NCBI GenBank assembly: GCA_944324225.1
Contig: CALUVL010000004.1
Coordinates: 62,001 to 126,000, forward strand
Direction of reading: 5' to 3'
Origin: Candidatus Gastranaerophilales bacterium
GTDB taxonomy: Bacteria > Cyanobacteriota > Vampirovibrionia > Gastranaerophilales > Gastranaerophilaceae
Length of the DNA stretch: 64,000 nt
The notes under the pieces: generated by a model
What the model was told of the DNA's origin: nothing
Database searches by the model: none
The model's input: the letters and a program-made list of their open reading frames with translations, nothing else
Shown: positions 8,621 through 19,100 of the stretch, piece by piece
How positions within the stretch are numbered: the stretch's first letter is position 1
Layout of the letters: each line of letters starts with the position of its first letter
Position numbers and translations under genes: made by a program

Positions 8621-8735
8621 TGTAAAGAATTGTAAAAAAAGATTGTAGAATGTAATTATATTTTAAAGTTTCAACTTAAAAATGCCGATAACCATAGCAA
8701 AGAATTGTTACTAAAGTGAAAGGAAAGCGGACTTA

Positions 8736-10496
8736 ATGGGACTGGCAGCATCACAAGCAAGATTTTTGGCCATAACAGCAAGAAAAGCTAACTGCGAATT
8801 TCAGTCAATGCAGATAGCACAGCAAAAGCTGTCCATTACCCGTGACCTTGAAGCGGCTACTGCAGAATATCAAAGCGCCTTGAATACAACAAAACTTGTA
8901 TGGGATCCAGATGGAACAGGCGATAATACATTTGATTTGACCTACGATATTATGATGAGGCCGTCTGCAGTAAATAATTATGCGCCTTATTTTATCACAG
9001 CACGTGACGGCAAAATTGTTTTAGATAGTAAGATGGCAGCGGCCGCAGAAGCAGCCGGAATCCCGAAAGACGGCTGCAATCCGTCAGAAGAACTGTTCCA
9101 GAAATTTTTGAATCAGATGGTTAGAACAGGCGGTATGAGTGAATCAGATGCCGCATCATGTCGTGCTGTAGGTCTTTTGGAAAATGTTGGTATGGGCGCA
9201 CCGATGCTTGATAAAACAACAGCATCAGAAATGAACACTACTGACCTGATAGCTTATTTGGATTTGTTGATTGCAAATACTACAGAAGCATCCTCTCAAG
9301 CAGACAAGGATCTTGTTGATGCTTTGACGTTTAACTTTGGCAAAGATGACGAAGGTAATGAATTGACAAAACCTGATGGTTCTCCTATCGGTTTAAATTT
9401 GCAGACAGGACTTGATAATAAGGGTGACGCAAATCAGAACTACTTTGTTGTAAATTGTAACAGGACAACTGATACAGAATTTGATTTGACAGATTTGTTA
9501 ACCAGTGATATCACTTTTGCAATGACAGGCGACAAGGTAAAAGCAAGTTTCTGGCAAAAACTTGGTGCTGGTATATTGTCTGTATTTACAGCAGGTTTTG
9601 CTTACAATGGAATTTTGAACTGGATTAACGATAACAAATCAATTGTAGATTTAGATAAGGCTACAGCACAAGAAGTTGCACTTGTTTATTTCTTAAATGA
9701 TTTGTTCAATGGTTTAGGCGAGTTGTTCAATATGGATGAAGCTGATGAAACTAAGTCGCAGGCATTTTCTTATGCTGTTCAGCAAACAATGGGTCTTCTA
9801 AATAGTAATATGAATTTGGGAAGCAGAAGCCATTCTGTTGATGCATTTAATGATGCTGTAAACGCCAGTGACGATTATAACGGCTGGGTATCAAAAGCGG
9901 CAACAAGTAATAAGAACTATGGAACAACTGCTATAAGCTTGTCAAATTTAACGGAATCCTTCCTCACATACTTTGCACAAGGTATAAATGGTTATGATCA
10001 GACATATTATATTGTACAGAATGGTAATAAATCAAGCTATGTAACTGATGACCCCTATTATATGTGGCAAATCGGAGATCCTAATGCTGAAACTACAACC
10101 GATATGTACCTGGCAGAATTCTATTCTTCAATGTTCAATAACCTCTGCAACAGCGGCTGGACAGAAAATGATCAGATTACTGATAAAGAATTCTTAAGTA
10201 ACAGTTTGTTGAATGCACAATACTTTATTTCGTCTATGAGCAGTGACAACTATTACTTCCAGGATAGATATACAGACAACGGTTATGTCGTTGAAGTTAC
10301 GGATGATGACGCTATCACTCAGGCCGAGCTTGCTTATACTATCAAGAAAAGTAAATTGAACAGCAAGGAAGAAAAGCTTGATATTGATATGCAGAAGCTT
10401 GACCTTGAAATTTCGGCTCTTACAACTGAATATGATACTGTTAAACAGTTAATCAACAATAACGTCGAAAAGACTTTCACTATGTTCAGTTCATAG
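8736..10496 (+). CDS. Large filament-like protein with conserved helical ends
   Basis: A 586-residue protein I do not recognise by name. The N-terminus (MGLAASQARFLAITARKANC, then FQSMQIAQQKLSITRDLEAA) and C-terminus (LAYTIKKSKLNSKEEKLDID, then MQKLDLEISALTTEYDTVKQ) are long amphipathic helices without signal peptide. The centre is Asn/Asp/Thr-rich with a short hydrophobic stretch (KLGAGILSVFTAGFAYNGIL). Paired helical ends around a variable centre is the plan of flagellar axial proteins such as flagellin and hook-associated proteins, but no D0 signature is obvious. An AAAGGAAAG Shine-Dalgarno precedes the ATG. The base composition is like the host genes, so it is probably outside the prophage. 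Confidence 0.6.
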   Translation: MGLAASQARFLAITARKANCEFQSMQIAQQKLSITRDLEAATAEYQSALNTTKLVWDPDGTGDNTFDLTYDIMMRPSAVNNYAPYFITARDGKIVLDSKMAAAAEAAGIPKDGCNPSEELFQKFLNQMVRTGGMSESDAASCRAVGLLENVGMGAPMLDKTTASEMNTTDLIAYLDLLIANTTEASSQADKDLVDALTFNFGKDDEGNELTKPDGSPIGLNLQTGLDNKGDANQNYFVVNCNRTTDTEFDLTDLLTSDITFAMTGDKVKASFWQKLGAGILSVFTAGFAYNGILNWINDNKSIVDLDKATAQEVALVYFLNDLFNGLGELFNMDEADETKSQAFSYAVQQTMGLLNSNMNLGSRSHSVDAFNDAVNASDDYNGWVSKAATSNKNYGTTAISLSNLTESFLTYFAQGINGYDQTYYIVQNGNKSSYVTDDPYYMWQIGDPNAETTTDMYLAEFYSSMFNNLCNSGWTENDQITDKEFLSNSLLNAQYFISSMSSDNYYFQDRYTDNGYVVEVTDDDAITQAELAYTIKKSKLNSKEEKLDIDMQKLDLEISALTTEYDTVKQLINNNVEKTFTMFSS

Positions 10497-10531
10497 GTCG
10501 GATGAATAAGTGAAGTATAAAAACAGTTAAG

Positions 10532-10750
10532 TCATTGCGAGCGAAGCAATCAAGCCGATTAATAATATGTCAGCCTGAGGGCAAAACCTGAAGATACCGA
10601 TAAAATCCGATTAGATTTTTCGGTCGTAAACTACCTCAGAATGGCGTATAAAAATCACCATGTCATCCTGAGGCTTTAGCCGAAGGATCTCCTGAAAATC
10701 CAATTAGATTCCTCGCTCCGCTCAGAATTAGAGATTTTCTTCTTGCGTCC
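10532..10750 (+). repeat. Dispersed palindromic repeat block
   Basis: Several degenerate units in both orientations: GTCATTGCGAGCGAAGCAAT, TCATCCTGAGGCTTTAGCC followed by GAAGGATCTCCTG, and inverted forms such as CTCGCTCCGCTCAGAATTA. The same words recur at 14809, 22060, 33402 and 45008. The stretch 10497-10901 has no gene; its 3' part holds the secA promoter and leader. Confidence 0.75.
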
Positions 10751-10901
10751 CTTACGGGATGCCGGTTTGAACAGAACGAAGAATTCCGAAAAGCACCTAA
10801 AAACTCTCCAAAACATTATTTTTTCATTAAGAAGTACCAAAATCACTTTGTCCATGTTAAGATTTTTACATCAAGACTATAATGGAGAGGAAAATTTTAT
10901 A

Positions 10902-13538
10902 ATGATAAGCTTATTATTAAAACTTTTAGGTGATCCTAATGAGAGAAAAGTAAAGAGTATTCAAGGTATTATAGATCATATCAACGCTCTGGAACCCCAG
11001 TTTGAAAAGTTGACAGATCAGGAATTAAGAGCAAAAACTGACGAATTTAAAGCAATTCTTGCAAAACGTCCAACAAGTGAAGATTTCAATACAGACAGAA
11101 AGCTGGAAAAAGAAGCCCTTGACAAAATTTTGCCGGAAGCTTTTGCTACTGTCAGAGAAGCCGGTAAACGAGTTTTGAATATGCGCCACTTTGACGTGCA
11201 GCTTATCGGCGGATATTTTCTGCATAACGGGCACATTGCAGAGATGAGAACAGGTGAAGGTAAAACTTTAGTCGCAACCCTTCCTGCTTATTTGAATGCT
11301 CTTACAGGCAAAGGTGTACACGTAATCACCGTGAACGATTACCTTGCAAAACGTGACAGTGAATGGATGGGGAAAATTTACAAGTTTCTTGGGCTTTCTG
11401 TAGGTGTAATCCTTTCCGGCGGTCGTACAGCCGATGATTTCCACACTAAAAAGGCTGCTTATGACTGCGATATTACATACGGTACCAATAACGAATTCGG
11501 GTTTGATTACCTGCGTGACAATATGGCGGGAAGTCTGGATATGCTCGTTCAAAGACCTTATAACTATGCGATTATCGACGAAGTCGACTCTATTTTGATA
11601 GACGAAGCAAGAACCCCGCTTATAATAAGCGGAAGACTCGAAAAATCCGCTGAACTTTATCAGCTTATGGCAAAAATTGCTCCTCAGCTTCAAAAAGATG
11701 TTGACTATGAAGTTGACGAGAAAAATAAAAATATAATTCTGACCGAAGACGGTATTGACCACGCTCAGGAACTTTTGAATATCAAGGATTTGTTTGATAT
11801 CAATACCCAGTATGCCCATCATCTTCTGCAAGCCCTGAAAGCAAAAGAACTATTTGTGCGTGATACGGATTACGTTGTAAAGAATGGCGAAGTAATGATT
11901 GTTGATGAGTTTACAGGCCGTTTGATGGAAGGCAGACGCTGGTCAGACGGCCTTCATCAGGCAGTAGAAGCTAAAGAGGGTGTTAAAATTCAGGATGAAA
12001 CCCAGACTTTAGCAAGCATTACGTTCCAGAATCTGTTCAGACTTTATCCGAAACTTTCAGGTATGACAGGTACCGCTATGACAGAAGAAGCTGAATTCGG
12101 AAAAATTTACAACCTTGAAGTAACTACAATTCCGACAAACAAGCCTGATATCAGAATTAATTACCCTGATGTTATATATAAAACCGAACGTGCAAAATAT
12201 AATGCCGTTGTAAATGAAATTATAGAAATGCACAAAATAGGAAGACCTGTTCTTGTCGGTACAATAAGCATTGAAAAATCTGAATACGTGTCAGCTTTAT
12301 TAAAGCAAAAAGGAATAAAACACAATGTCCTGAATGCCAAGCATCACGAAAAAGAAGCTTATATAATTGCGCAGGCAGGCCGTGTCGGAGCAGTTACCAT
12401 TGCAACCAATATGGCCGGTCGTGGTACAGACATACTTCTCGGTGGTAACGCCGAATATCTAGCAAAAGAAAAACTTGAATCTATGGGGGTTGAGCCTGAC
12501 TCACCGGATTACGAACAAATAAAAGATGAAGTTCTGGCAGAAGCAAGAAAGATTACTGAAGCCGAGCACAAAAAAGTAGTTGAGGCAGGCGGTCTTCATG
12601 TAATCGGAACAGAACGCCATGAATCAAGACGTATTGATAACCAGTTGAGAGGTCGTGCTGCACGTCAGGGCGATCCGGGGTCTACAAGATTTTTCCTTTC
12701 GCTTGAGGATAATTTGATGAGAATATTCGGCGGTGACAAGATTACTGCATTGATGAATATGCTTAATGTTGAAGAAGATATTGCAATCGAAAATGCTTTG
12801 ATTACAAAGCAGATTCAATCAGCCCAGAAGAAAGTCGAAACCTATCATTTTGACATAAGAAAATCAGTTCTTGAATATGATGACGTTATGAATATTCAGC
12901 GTGAAAAATTCTATGCTCAAAGAAGAAAAGTTCTTGCCGGCAAAAACCTGTCGGAAGATATCTACTATATGATAGAAAAAGAAATCGACAGACTTTTGAG
13001 AAGCTATATTTCTCCCGAACAACATCCTGAAGAATATGTCTATGAGGATTTGGAAAGAATGATAAAAGAACTTCATTCTATTATCCCGCAGTTGTCGCAT
13101 TTTACTGTAAATGACATACAAAATTTAAGGTATGAGGCGATTTACAAAAAACTGAAAGATTTTGCGATTAAAGCTTACGCTGACCATGAACAGGAAGTTA
13201 TCGACTTTTATAACGAAGTCGTTGCAAAATATGATCCTGATTTTATGCCGCAAATCGCGTTTTCACAGGATAACGTCATCAGAAATCTTGAAAAAGATAT
13301 TCTCTTAAGGGTTGTAGACAACAAATGGATTGACCATCTTCACAACATTGATATGCTTCGTGACAGCATAGGGCTCAGAGCTTACGGGCAGAAAGACCCG
13401 CTTATTGAATACAAGCGTGAAGCTTATGAGATGTTTAATAAAATGATGTACGAGATTCAGGAAGACACTGTCCGCCACCTGTTCAGAACTAAATTCGGAA
13501 TTCAGGTTATGGGCGGCCCGACGGAGCAGATGGATTAA
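10902..13538 (+). CDS. secA: Preprotein translocase ATPase SecA
   Basis: Drives secretory proteins through SecYEG by ATP hydrolysis. I place the start at the ATG at 10902 because GGAGAGG lies 11 bases upstream; the longer in-frame extension to 10743 runs into repeat DNA. The protein is 878 residues. Walker A GEGKT is at 118-122, DEVD at 226-229, and [15 protein letters not shown] is the conserved second-motor motif. [20 protein letters not shown] belongs to the helical scaffold. The C-terminus ends at GGPTEQMD without the CxCxSGKKY zinc finger that binds SecB, as in many non-proteobacterial SecA proteins. Confidence 0.97.
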   Translation: MISLLLKLLGDPNERKVKSIQGIIDHINALEPQFEKLTDQELRAKTDEFKAILAKRPTSEDFNTDRKLEKEALDKILPEAFATVREAGKRVLNMRHFDVQLIGGYFLHNGHIAEMRTGEGKTLVATLPAYLNALTGKGVHVITVNDYLAKRDSEWMGKIYKFLGLSVGVILSGGRTADDFHTKKAAYDCDITYGTNNEFGFDYLRDNMAGSLDMLVQRPYNYAIIDEVDSILIDEARTPLIISGRLEKSAELYQLMAKIAPQLQKDVDYEVDEKNKNIILTEDGIDHAQELLNIKDLFDINTQYAHHLLQALKAKELFVRDTDYVVKNGEVMIVDEFTGRLMEGRRWSDGLHQAVEAKEGVKIQDETQTLASITFQNLFRLYPKLSGMTGTAMTEEAEFGKIYNLEVTTIPTNKPDIRINYPDVIYKTERAKYNAVVNEIIEMHKIGRPVLVGTISIEKSEYVSALLKQKGIKHNVLNAKHHEKEAYIIAQAGRVGAVTIATNMAGRGTDILLGGNAEYLAKEKLESMGVEPDSPDYEQIKDEVLAEARKITEAEHKKVVEAGGLHVIGTERHESRRIDNQLRGRAARQGDPGSTRFFLSLEDNLMRIFGGDKITALMNMLNVEEDIAIENALITKQIQSAQKKVETYHFDIRKSVLEYDDVMNIQREKFYAQRRKVLAGKNLSEDIYYMIEKEIDRLLRSYISPEQHPEEYVYEDLERMIKELHSIIPQLSHFTVNDIQNLRYEAIYKKLKDFAIKAYADHEQEVIDFYNEVVAKYDPDFMPQIAFSQDNVIRNLEKDILLRVVDNKWIDHLHNIDMLRDSIGLRAYGQKDPLIEYKREAYEMFNKMMYEIQEDTVRHLFRTKFGIQVMGGPTEQMD

Positions 13539-13581
13539 TTCAACCGCAGAAAAACGTTTGTGTTCCATGAAAATGGATTTT

Positions 13582-13896
13582 CTAATTAACAATAGCTTTC
13601 AATATTTTGTAAAATTCCGGAATTTTTTCCGGATTTTTGCTTAATATGAGGTTTATTTCTTTTATTAATTCGTCATTTGTTTTGAAGTGTTCAAATTCAA
13701 AGAGTTCATTTGGCTCAATTTCCAATGCTGTTATTATTTTTTCGAGAGTTTCAGCTGTGAAAAAATTTTCCCCGTTTTCAATATAACTTAGGGCATTTTG
13801 CGATATGTCAACTAATTCAGCCAGTTTTTCCTGTGAAAGATGACGTTGTTTTCTTATTTCTTTTATCCTAATCCCTAGCCTTTTTTTTATATTCAT
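13582..13896 (-). CDS. XRE-family helix-turn-helix regulator
   Basis: A 104-residue protein starting at the ATG at 13896 (AAAAAGAGG Shine-Dalgarno); a longer frame upstream has none. Residues about 6-62 form an XRE/Cro HTH: LGIRIKEIRKQRHLSQEKLA, then ELVDISQNALSYIENGENFF, then TLEKIITALEIEPNELFEF. The short C-terminal tail (LIKEINLILSKNPEKIPEFY) may dimerise. No toxin gene is next to it. It is divergent from the prepilin gene at 14039 across a 142-base spacer, suggesting it controls itself and that prepilin (inference). It converges with secA (43 bases). Confidence 0.85.
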   Translation of the reverse strand: MNIKKRLGIRIKEIRKQRHLSQEKLAELVDISQNALSYIENGENFFTAETLEKIITALEIEPNELFEFEHFKTNDELIKEINLILSKNPEKIPEFYKILKAIVN

Positions 13897-14038
13897 ATAG
13901 CCTCTTTTTATAAATAATAAGCTTAATTGTTTTAAATAATAACAAAGGTACAATTGTATTAACCTTGAAAAATAGAATTAACCATGATAAAATATAATTA
14001 AGAATGATAATTTGTCTGTAAAATATCAGGGAGGATGA
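13897..14038. promoter_or_regulatory. Divergent regulator/prepilin control region
   Basis: A 142-base AT-rich spacer between the XRE gene and the prepilin gene. It contains the 8-bp palindrome ACAATTGT inside GGTACAATTGTATTAACC, which is an imperfect inverted repeat and a plausible operator, and a GGGAGG Shine-Dalgarno just before 14039. TAAAAT-like boxes are present on the plus strand near 13987. Confidence 0.4.
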
Positions 14039-14743
14039 ATGAAAAAAGCTTTTACTATGGCAGAAGTTTTGATAACACTCGGAATAATTGGTGTTGTTGC
14101 AGCTATGACAATGCCGATTGTGATAGGGAAATATCAAGAACATGAAGTTAAAGTTAAAGCAAAAAAAAATTATTCAATGTTGATGCAGGTTTTAGATTTG
14201 GCGCAAGCAAAATATGACACTGCCGGTGATAATTCCTCATTGTTTCTTACAGCAACCACAAATGATGAATTAACAAGAAATTTTGCCGAATATTTACCTG
14301 GCGGGTTTGTGTGTTATTCAACGGCCGATTCGAATAGTGCATGTCAGAAATTAAAATATAAAGTCAGGAGGTCTGCATACCTGAACCAGTACGAACAATT
14401 GTCGTTACCTGCAATTGTATTACCTGATGGCGGAGTTGTATATCCCAAATTAAGTGAGTATAAATGTGTACCTACAGCAGCTTCTGGTGTTAGTTTGGAT
14501 GAAGACGGAAATCAAAAATATGATGCGGACGGCAATCCTGTAATGTGGCATGATGTAAGAGATGACTGCGGCACTGTAGTTTTTGATGTAAACGGGCCAA
14601 AAGAACCTAATAAAGCCGGATTTGATGTTTTTCAATTTGGAGTTTGGCGGGATCATACAGGAAGACCATATTGGAATGTATTAGGATATTCAAGTCTGGC
14701 CTCAATATTAAGCGGCGGCGAGTTGATATTTAACAGGAGATAA
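14039..14743 (+). CDS. Type IV pilin-like / pseudopilin prepilin
   Basis: A 234-residue prepilin. The short leader MKKA is followed by FTMAEVLITLGIIGVVAAMT: cleavage after Ala before Phe, Glu at position 5 of the mature protein, and the hydrophobic helix N1-C. The globular part contains the motif VVFDVNGPKEPNKAGFDVFQ; 'D-N-G-x-K-x-PN-x-x-G-x-D-x-F' recurs in other prepilins of this window. It would be processed by prepilin peptidase and enter a type IV pilus or type II secretion pseudopilus. A Cys-rich surface (CYSTADSNSACQKL) may form disulfides. It is a singleton, divergent from an XRE regulator gene. Confidence 0.88.
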   Translation: MKKAFTMAEVLITLGIIGVVAAMTMPIVIGKYQEHEVKVKAKKNYSMLMQVLDLAQAKYDTAGDNSSLFLTATTNDELTRNFAEYLPGGFVCYSTADSNSACQKLKYKVRRSAYLNQYEQLSLPAIVLPDGGVVYPKLSEYKCVPTAASGVSLDEDGNQKYDADGNPVMWHDVRDDCGTVVFDVNGPKEPNKAGFDVFQFGVWRDHTGRPYWNVLGYSSLASILSGGELIFNRR

Positions 14744-14808
14744 AAATATTTGAAAAATTTTTTCTCTCTGTTTCTATTTAGAACAGTAATGGTATTCTTC
14801 GCCTTACT

Positions 14809-14857
14809 GTCATTCTGTGCGGAGCAAAGAATCTCATATTATAAGCTCGGAATGACA
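14809..14857. repeat. Copy of dispersed palindromic repeat
   Basis: GTCATTCTGTGCGGAGCAAA followed by GAATCTCA and, inverted, GCTCGGAATGAC. It belongs to the repeat family at 10532 and 45008. The short open frame across it (14750-14944) starts at TTG, has no Shine-Dalgarno and is not a gene. Confidence 0.65.
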
Positions 14858-14956
14858 ACTTTATTTTATGTGTGTGCATGTCAATGGATAATTGCGAAAA
14901 TGTTTTTGTGTTATAATTCTTTTGACGTTACAGATAATATTTGAAAAGGATTTATA

Positions 14957-16054
14957 ATGCTAAGAACAGGGATTGTAGGACTTCCGAATGTAGGAAAATC
15001 AACTTTATTTAATGCTTTAACAAGTGCAAAAAATGCTCAAAGTGCAAATTATCCGTTTTGCACAATTGAGCCTAACGTTGGGGTCGTGAATGTTCCGGAT
15101 GAAAGACTTGAAGTGCTTGCAAAACTTTGCAAAACTCAGGAAATCATTCCAACTGCAATTGAGTTTGTGGATATTGCAGGACTTGTCAAAGGTGCCAGTA
15201 AAGGCGAGGGATTAGGAAACCAGTTTCTCCATAATATCCGCGAAGTTGATGCAATAATCCAGGTAGTCAGATGTTTTGATGACCCTAATACGATCCACGT
15301 TGCAGGACGTGTAAATCCGCTTGATGATATTGAAACAATTAATACTGAACTTGCGCTTGCCGATTTAGCATCAGTGGAGCGTCGTCAGGCAAGAATCTCA
15401 AAACAGGCAAAAGGCGGCGATAAAGAGGCTGTTCTTGAAGATAAAGTCCTTAAAAAATTAACCGAACTCCTTTCCGAAGGTACTTTCATAAATATCAATG
15501 AGCATTTTGATGAGGATGAAATTCCTGTTGTAAAACAATTAAATCTTATGTCTACAAAACCAGTGATTTATGCAGCAAATGTTTCAGAGTATGATTTAAA
15601 AGATGGAAATAATTATACAAAACAGGTTCAGGAATACGCTTCAAAACACAGTGCAGAAGTTGTTTTGATTTCCGCAAAAATAGAAGAAGAGCTCGCTGAA
15701 CTTGGCGCAGACGAGGCTAAAGAATACTTAAAGGAACTAGGTGTTGAGGATAGCGGAATAAACAGAATGATTAAATCAGTTTATAAGTTGCTTAATTTAA
15801 GAACATTCATTACAGCTGGCGAAAAAGAGGTTCACGCCTGGACAATTCCGGCCGGAGCTAAAGCCCCTCAGGCCGCAGGGGTTATTCATACGGATTTTGA
15901 AAAAGGATTTATCAGAGCAGAAATTACGCCATATGAAGAGTTTGTTGCCTGCGGATCTTATGCCGCTTGCAAAGACAAAGGTGTTACCCGCCTTGAAGGT
16001 AAGGATTATGTTGTTCAAGACGGTGATCTGGTGCATTTCAGATTTTCTGTATAG
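14957..16054 (+). CDS. ychF: Redox-/stress-linked P-loop ATPase YchF (Obg-like)
   Basis: A 365-residue Obg-family protein of the universally conserved YchF/OLA1 group, which prefers ATP to GTP and associates with ribosomes. The P-loop GLPNVGKST is at residues 8-16. The G2/G3 region has ANYPFCTIEPNVGVVNVPDE and FVDIAGLVKGASKGEGLGNQ. The non-canonical G4 motif NVSE replaces NKxD, which marks this subfamily. The C-terminal TGS domain includes TFITAGEKEVHAWTIP and ends DGDLVHFRFSV. AAAAGGA precedes the ATG. It is a single gene with its own terminator. Confidence 0.97.
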   Translation: MLRTGIVGLPNVGKSTLFNALTSAKNAQSANYPFCTIEPNVGVVNVPDERLEVLAKLCKTQEIIPTAIEFVDIAGLVKGASKGEGLGNQFLHNIREVDAIIQVVRCFDDPNTIHVAGRVNPLDDIETINTELALADLASVERRQARISKQAKGGDKEAVLEDKVLKKLTELLSEGTFININEHFDEDEIPVVKQLNLMSTKPVIYAANVSEYDLKDGNNYTKQVQEYASKHSAEVVLISAKIEEELAELGADEAKEYLKELGVEDSGINRMIKSVYKLLNLRTFITAGEKEVHAWTIPAGAKAPQAAGVIHTDFEKGFIRAEITPYEEFVACGSYAACKDKGVTRLEGKDYVVQDGDLVHFRFSV

Positions 16055-16077
16055 CTTCTATTTCGTATTGATAAAAC

Positions 16078-16106
16078 AAAAGCCTGCTAAAAAGGCAGGC
16101 TTTTGT
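16078..16106. terminator. Bidirectional terminator ychF / glycosidase gene
   Basis: Stem AAAAGCCTGC / GCAGGCTTTT with a 7-base loop and T runs on both strands. It lies between convergent genes and probably serves both. Confidence 0.8.
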
Positions 16107-16130
16107 TTGTATGTTGTTTTTGCTCATCTG

Positions 16131-19100
16131 TTACTTTGAAATTAAAGACAGCCTGCGTCCGGTTTCATTATTGTTTGTTAATTTATATTGAGTATTATTT
16201 CCTATTATAAATTTAGGATTGTACAGAGTTTTTCTTTTCGGCGGAAGTGAATACAATGTAAGAGTTGTGTCGTCAACTGTTACAGGTTCATCACCATTTT
16301 CTCCAATATGTTTGATGAAAATATTTCCGTTGAATTCTCTGACAATATATCTATCATCGGCATTCTGTGCATTATGTAAAATTGTTCCTGGAGTCAATCC
16401 TTTAGTAAATTTGCGCGGATTGTTGTCGTCACTGCTTAATGATATACTTTCAACGGTTACTTTTTGAGGTTTGTATTCTCCGTCAAAAGTATGGTTGATT
16501 CCGGTTGTATTAATTAGAGATATTACAACAGAATTGTCCGTCCCCTGTCTTAATATAGCAGAAAGGTCAACATTTTGGTCACCACACGAGCCTTTTTGTA
16601 TGTTAAGCAGGAATGGAGCACCATCATTCATTGCATGTAATTCCGGACGGCTACGCATTGTCAGAACGTTGTTTATTTTTTTGTAATGGTCTTGAATAAA
16701 TTTGTAATTTTCATCCTTCTCATCCAACCATTCGTTATGAATATAGGATCTGTTTTGCAAATATAAGTTTTTCTGAGAAGATTCATAACCTGTTGCGCCA
16801 AGGTCGTCGCCTGCATACAATGTCGGCATCCCGGGCATTACTGTCAAAATTTCTATCATTGCACGAAGTTTTGGTAATGCTGGCTCAAGAATTTTTTGAA
16901 TAACTGCATCTTTCAGATCGTTAAATTCATTGGATGTAAGGTTGATATCTTTTTTGTAAATTGCCTGCTTAAGCACAAGGGTAATCGCTGTCTCCAGAGG
17001 TTTTACACCAAATCCGTCAGCTTCAAAGTTTTCACCTTTGTAAGAGCCCTGTGCAAGATCAGCTATTGCAAGATCAAAAACTTTACGAAGATGTTTTGCC
17101 TTATCAGGATTTTTACCATATTTTTCATTAATTACATTGGTAAATCCGGCATGCAAAGTTTCAGCCATTGCAAAAGATTTGCCGCTGCCTTGATTAAACG
17201 ACAGAGCTGCTATATATACATTGAGCCGATCATTGAAATCTTTGTCGCTTTCGTTCGATCTGCGTTCAAGGATTGTATCGTAATTGCCGTTCAAAATTTT
17301 GGCGGCTCTTTCTCTGTAGTTTCTGTTGTGAGGTTTAGAAAGATCTGTTGTAAACCAGTCTGTGTCCATAATCAAGCCGTGTAATGCACGGGGTTTATCG
17401 TGGTTGCCTATAAAGTTATAAGAATTAATAATACCTTCATAAGGCATATAATTAAAGAATTCAGATGTTTTTGTGTCAATCCGGTGGCTCAAATTAGTAT
17501 CAAATCCATTATCACCCTGTTTGTCGAATGATTCAAATTCTTTTCCTAATAAGTTAAGAATAGCTGAAAAATAATGCGAATAATTTGCTGGAGCCGTCAT
17601 TCCAGTTACTCTCAGAAATTTTTTAATCATTTCCTGAGGATTTGCATATTTTCTGGACGAACTGCCGCCGCCTTTCTCAAATAAGGTTCCTTCATCTGTA
17701 ATTTCAACAGCAACATAAGAATTTCTGTTTCTTGAATAAATTCCCTGCGTGAAATTTTTCCAGAAATCAGTTACACTGTTCCAAGCCTTATCAAGTTGTT
17801 CTTTTGAACCTTTTAGGGCATTCATATCTCCGATATCTTTCGCAGCATCAATTCTCCAGTCAAGTCCTGCATTAAGCCTGTCTGTAATCATTTCTGCCAG
17901 CATAAAGCTGTTTTCGTTTGTACCTTTCAGTGATTTGAAAAGTGCGTCAACCAACAATCTTTTATCTTGAGTATTAAGTTTTTTCAGACCGGCTCTTAGT
18001 TTTGATAAAACTTGTTCTGCCTCATCTTTGGGGTCTGAAGTTGATACAATGCCGAGAGATTGTAGATGTGTATCTTTTAACGCTTGATAGTCGTATGATA
18101 TTTCTCCTGTTTGTTTATTTACTTTGACTTCAACACTGGGCGCTAGAGCTTTTATTATTGCATATTTTGCAATAATAGGCGCAATTTGCGGAATAACGTA
18201 TTTGCCGTATTTTGAAGCCTGATATCCGCTGTAAATCTGTACATCCGGTGGAAGCTGAGCATTAAGATTATCGATTATTTCAGTGGCAAATGATGACAAT
18301 TCTTTTTCATAAATTTTGTCCATTTTATTGTATATAGATTCATATTCCGGTAGTAAATGCGGGTTTCCAAGATAATACATATCAAATCTTGTTTTACCGA
18401 GAGTCTTTTCATCAGTAGCATATTTGGATATGTAGGGGCTTGCAAAAACTGCTGTCAGGTTGTCCCCGAATTCAATGCTGTCAAGCGGCAGTTTCATTAA
18501 TCCGTTAAGGAGGACTTTTTTATATTCCATTTGAGGCAGCTTATCAAGATTGTAATTGTCTGATAACACATTTTTGACAATTAATGAATTTACTTCATTT
18601 TTTAATTTTTGGGGAAAGTTCCCGTTTTGAATATTATTTAAAATAATTCCATAAGCTTTTTGTGGATTTTTAGCGTCTATTCCGGTCAGTTTTTGAGCAA
18701 CATAAAGATTGAGGATATCATTAGTTGTTTCCGTCCAGTACATTCCTGATAGGATTGCATAATCCTGAACAGCATAATTATTTACTATTATATCATTTAT
18801 TTCTTTGGATTGATCTTCCGGAAGAATATTTAATTTTGTATAGATTGTATCCGCATTGGAGTATAAATATTTCAATTTTGGAATATCAGTATTTGCATCC
18901 CAGGTATCGACTTTACTTTCAATTTTTTCTTCAAGTTCATAACTTTTAAATTTAGACAGAAATCTGGTGCCTATATAGCTGTCAATCTTAACAACTCCGT
19001 GGAGTTTTTTAAGGTTATATGCAAGATTTTTTTCCTGGCGTTCAGAAATTTTCAGCCCGTAATAATCTTTAGCTCTTTTAATAATCAGGTCGACTTTTTG

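Noticed and set aside
10743-10901. 53-residue N-terminal extension of SecA
   Set aside because: It begins in repeat DNA, and the ATG at 10902 has a GGAGAGG site and gives the normal SecA start ([13 protein letters not shown]).
14750-14944. 64-residue open frame
   Set aside because: Starts at TTG with no Shine-Dalgarno and runs across a copy of the dispersed palindromic repeat; composition is not protein-like.
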